Source: CAWBQO01 sp963790965 (GTDB lineage: Bacteria > Bacteroidota > Rhodothermia > Rhodothermales > DASSAV01). Taken from it: 64,000 nucleotides of DNA. Numbering within the stretch: position 1 is the stretch's first letter; each line of letters opens with the position of its first letter. The notes under the pieces are model-generated. The model did not search any database and was not told the origin of the DNA. It was given only the letters and a program-made list of their open reading frames with translations. Positions 62,149-64,000 of the stretch are shown here, one piece after another. Made by a program: the position numbers and the translations under genes. The DNA is taken from contig CAWBQO010000003.1 in NCBI GenBank assembly GCA_963790965.1, forward strand, positions 496,001 through 560,000, read 5' to 3'.

Positions 62149-63216
62149 ATGTCTTTACAGGCCCTCGGCTGGAGCGACCATTTCGCTCGCCAATTGGAGG
62201 CTATCGGTCAGATAGATTTAGTCGCCGTACGTGCCGTCCGTGTTGACGGCGAGACCGTCCTCGCAGACTCCGGGTCGCAGACCTACCGGACTCTGCTGCC
62301 TTCGAGGTTTCTCCTCGCAGAACCCGAAGGACGCCCTGCTATAGGCGACTGGCTCGCGGTTATTCTCCTCGAAGACGGTCAGGCGGTTCTTCACGCCGTC
62401 CTCGACCGAGCGAGCGTGCTCATGAGGAAAAGCCCGGGCACGCCGACACGCCCTCAGGTACTCGCCGCAAACGTCGACACGGCCTTTCTGGTCAGCGGTC
62501 TCGATGGAGATTTCAACATCCGACGTATAGAACGCTACCTAACTCAGACGCTCGCCGGCGGTATTCGGCCGGTAATCGTGTTGAACAAGGCGGATCAGTG
62601 CACCGACGTGTGGGACCGACTTGCATCCATCCGCCGCGCTGCGCCCGGTGTAGCCGTGGCAGTGGTGAGTGCAAGGACGGGCACCGGGTTGGACGAGCTT
62701 CGGTCGCATCTGGAGCCGGGAAGGACGGTCGTGTTTCTCGGCTCGTCTGGAGTCGGCAAGTCCACGCTCATTAACCGCCTCATTGGGAAGGACGTGCAGG
62801 CGACGTTCGAAGTCCGTCCGGATGATAGCCGCGGCCGCCATACGACAACCCGTCGCGAACTCTTCCTCCTTCCCGGAGGCGAACTGGTTATCGACACCCC
62901 CGGACTGCGAGAGTTGCAGCTCTGGGCGGACCAGACGAGTCTCGGTGAGGCTTTCCCGGACATCGAGGAGCTGTCTGTGAATTGCCGGTACCGCGACTGC
63001 ACGCACGAGGCTGAACCGGGCTGCGCCGTCAATGCCGCCGTAGCTTTAGGGCGGCTGGACGCCCAACGCCTTGCGAGCTACCGCAAACTTCTCAAGGAAG
63101 TAGGATCCCTGGAAGACCGGCGCGATGCAGGAGCACGTCATGATGCGAGAAAGCGCGAGCGGCGGTTTGGGCGGGAGATGGCACGCTACAAACGAGACAA
63201 TCCGAAGGGTCGGTAG
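62149..63216 (+). CDS. rsgA: Ribosome small-subunit-dependent GTPase A
   Basis: RsgA is a circularly permuted GTPase that helps mature the 30S subunit. The 355-residue product has an N-terminal OB-fold (about 1-100). G4 NKADQ then comes first, followed by SART (G5), G1 GSSGVGKST near residue 200, a switch with RGRHTTTRRE, G3 DTPGLREL and a C-terminal zinc site CRYRDCTHEAEPGC. The order G4-G5-G1-G3 is diagnostic of the family. The tail is Arg-rich, as expected for rRNA contact. Confidence 0.96.
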   Translation: MSLQALGWSDHFARQLEAIGQIDLVAVRAVRVDGETVLADSGSQTYRTLLPSRFLLAEPEGRPAIGDWLAVILLEDGQAVLHAVLDRASVLMRKSPGTPTRPQVLAANVDTAFLVSGLDGDFNIRRIERYLTQTLAGGIRPVIVLNKADQCTDVWDRLASIRRAAPGVAVAVVSARTGTGLDELRSHLEPGRTVVFLGSSGVGKSTLINRLIGKDVQATFEVRPDDSRGRHTTTRRELFLLPGGELVIDTPGLRELQLWADQTSLGEAFPDIEELSVNCRYRDCTHEAEPGCAVNAAVALGRLDAQRLASYRKLLKEVGSLEDRRDAGARHDARKRERRFGREMARYKRDNPKGR

Positions 63217-63490
63217 GTCATACGTTCGGAACGGCAACATAGGCGGCGCAGTCGGCCAGGGACGTATGTGTCTGGGTGAACATCCGTGGTGCCATGCCCT
63301 TTCGCCGGCGGACGGGCGCGTACCATTGAAAGTGGCGGCACATGCTGTATACCAAATGCCGCGGGCTGAGAGGTGAATGCCGAGTTCGGATCCGTGACCG
63401 AAGGGCCTTACGGCCGGCGAGGCTGCCGTTTTGTCCTTCTCGCGGGCGCGGGGTCGATCCGGCAAGGGTTTTGCGGTACCTTGAAGTACT
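63217..63490. other. Spacer before hrcA
   Basis: The 274 bases have no credible gene. I searched for the CIRCE element (TTAGCACTC-N9-GAGTGCTAA), the usual HrcA operator, and did not see it. A GGGCCTTACGGCC hairpin lies near 63401, and GGTACCTTGAAGTAC just before the start could include promoter bases. Confidence 0.4.
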
Positions 63491-64000
63491 GTGAGTGTGC
63501 CAAACGAGACATATTCCTCCGGTGGAGATTCGCACCGGCTGACGGACCGCGAGCGCGAGATCCTACGTCTTGTCGTGCGTTCGTTTGTCTCGTCGGCAGA
63601 CCCGGTTGGTTCGCGCTATCTTTCGAAGCACTTCGCTCTCGGGCTGAGTCCTGCCTCGATCCGCAATACGCTGAGTGATCTGGAGGACTTCGGGTACCTG
63701 GAGCATCCGTACACTTCCGCCGGGCGCGTGCCGACGGCACTCGGGTATCGCAAGTTCGTCAATGAGTTGATGGAGGCGGTTTGCCTTTCATCGGAAGAGA
63801 AGCAGCTCATTCGCGGCGAGATCGAACGGCTAGTCGGAGACACGGATACGCTGGCGCGCGAAACGTCGCGGGTGCTCGGGCGATTGTCCAACCTTCTCGG
63901 CGTTGCGCTGACGCCGAAACTCTCCACAGGCGTACTTGAGAGTCTGGATGTCGTCCAGCTCTCATCGGTTCGCGTCATGTTCGTCATCACGATGCGCGGC
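63491..64000 (+). CDS. hrcA: Heat-inducible transcription repressor HrcA (5' part, cut by window end)
   Basis: HrcA represses groESL/dnaK-type operons and is released when the GroEL load rises. The frame opens at GTG (63491, or 63497) after an in-frame TGA at 63482 and runs off the window after about 170 residues. It has the N-terminal winged helix (LTDREREILRLVVRSFVSS; DPVGSRYLSK), then LSPASIRNTLSDLEDFGYLE and HPYTSAGRVPTALGYRKFV, which are nearly invariant in HrcA. grpE and dnaJ often follow and may lie beyond the edge. Confidence 0.95.
   Translation, partial: MSVPNETYSSGGDSHRLTDREREILRLVVRSFVSSADPVGSRYLSKHFALGLSPASIRNTLSDLEDFGYLEHPYTSAGRVPTALGYRKFVNELMEAVCLSSEEKQLIRGEIERLVGDTDTLARETSRVLGRLSNLLGVALTPKLSTGVLESLDVVQLSSVRVMFVITMRG

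Noticed and set aside
63217..63490. CIRCE operator before hrcA
   Set aside because: No TTAGCACTC/GAGTGCTAA-like pair was found in the spacer.

Overview
The window is a gene-dense, GC-rich bacterial chromosome segment. It carries about 45 protein genes, one tRNA, several intergenic repeats, and no phage, insertion sequence or CRISPR array. The gene content points to the Bacteroidota/Rhodothermota side of the tree, and a Salinibacter/Rhodothermus-type relative is my best guess. The main pointers are a PorZ-like type IX secretion protein, an Lnb-like (DUF4105) lipoprotein acyltransferase, lamin-tail and FlgD-like secreted modules, a carboxypeptidase-regulatory/TonB-type receptor, a carotenoid glycoside-ester cluster of salinixanthin type, and mostly weak or absent Shine-Dalgarno sequences with A/T-rich stretches before many starts. 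This placement is inferred from gene families; no rRNA is present to confirm it.

Bases 1-17,300 are almost entirely on the minus strand. In transcription order they hold a carotenoid end-group module (cruF, crtB, a PlsC-type acyltransferase, a small secreted protein and a CruC-like glycosyltransferase), an LD-carboxypeptidase, purN-purH, mreB-mreC-dacB, hslV / NYN-domain protein / hslU, a FemAB/GNAT-like acyltransferase, and a multi-pass membrane protein broken by a frameshift. Bases 17,382-26,700 hold a WbqC-like protein, a large propeller-sensor PP2C phosphatase, a secreted lamin-tail protein, a cytidylate-kinase-like protein, a secreted peroxiredoxin and a two-domain cytidine deaminase.

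The most striking gene is at 26,720-29,971 (minus). It is a 1,083-residue hybrid histidine kinase whose membrane domain carries the residues known from the plant ethylene receptor ETR1 (Asp, Tyr, Ile-Pro, Cys, His in the same spacing). Behind it lie two complete kinase modules separated by a receiver and two PAS-like segments.

Bases 30,130-46,350 hold mostly housekeeping genes on the plus strand: aroF, glmS, prfA, pdxA, a methyltransferase overlapping ftsE, an AGCS symporter, upp, an NhaC-family antiporter (also frameshifted), a cupin, a PHP phosphoesterase and ribH. A minus-strand HIT / flippase-like / DUF72 set lies among them. Bases 46,782-64,000 hold porZ, tRNA-His, lnb, nth, gpmI, a LytS/LytTR-type pair facing away from a TonB-type receptor, sppA, an arginine-rich secreted orphan, rsgA, and the first 170 codons of hrcA cut by the window edge.

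Intergenic regions carry a dispersed composite repeat (two near-complete copies, two shorter ones), two terminators built on the same stem, two GTTAAC-type inverted repeats, and a recurring TATCTT motif in front of several genes that may be the local -10-like element.
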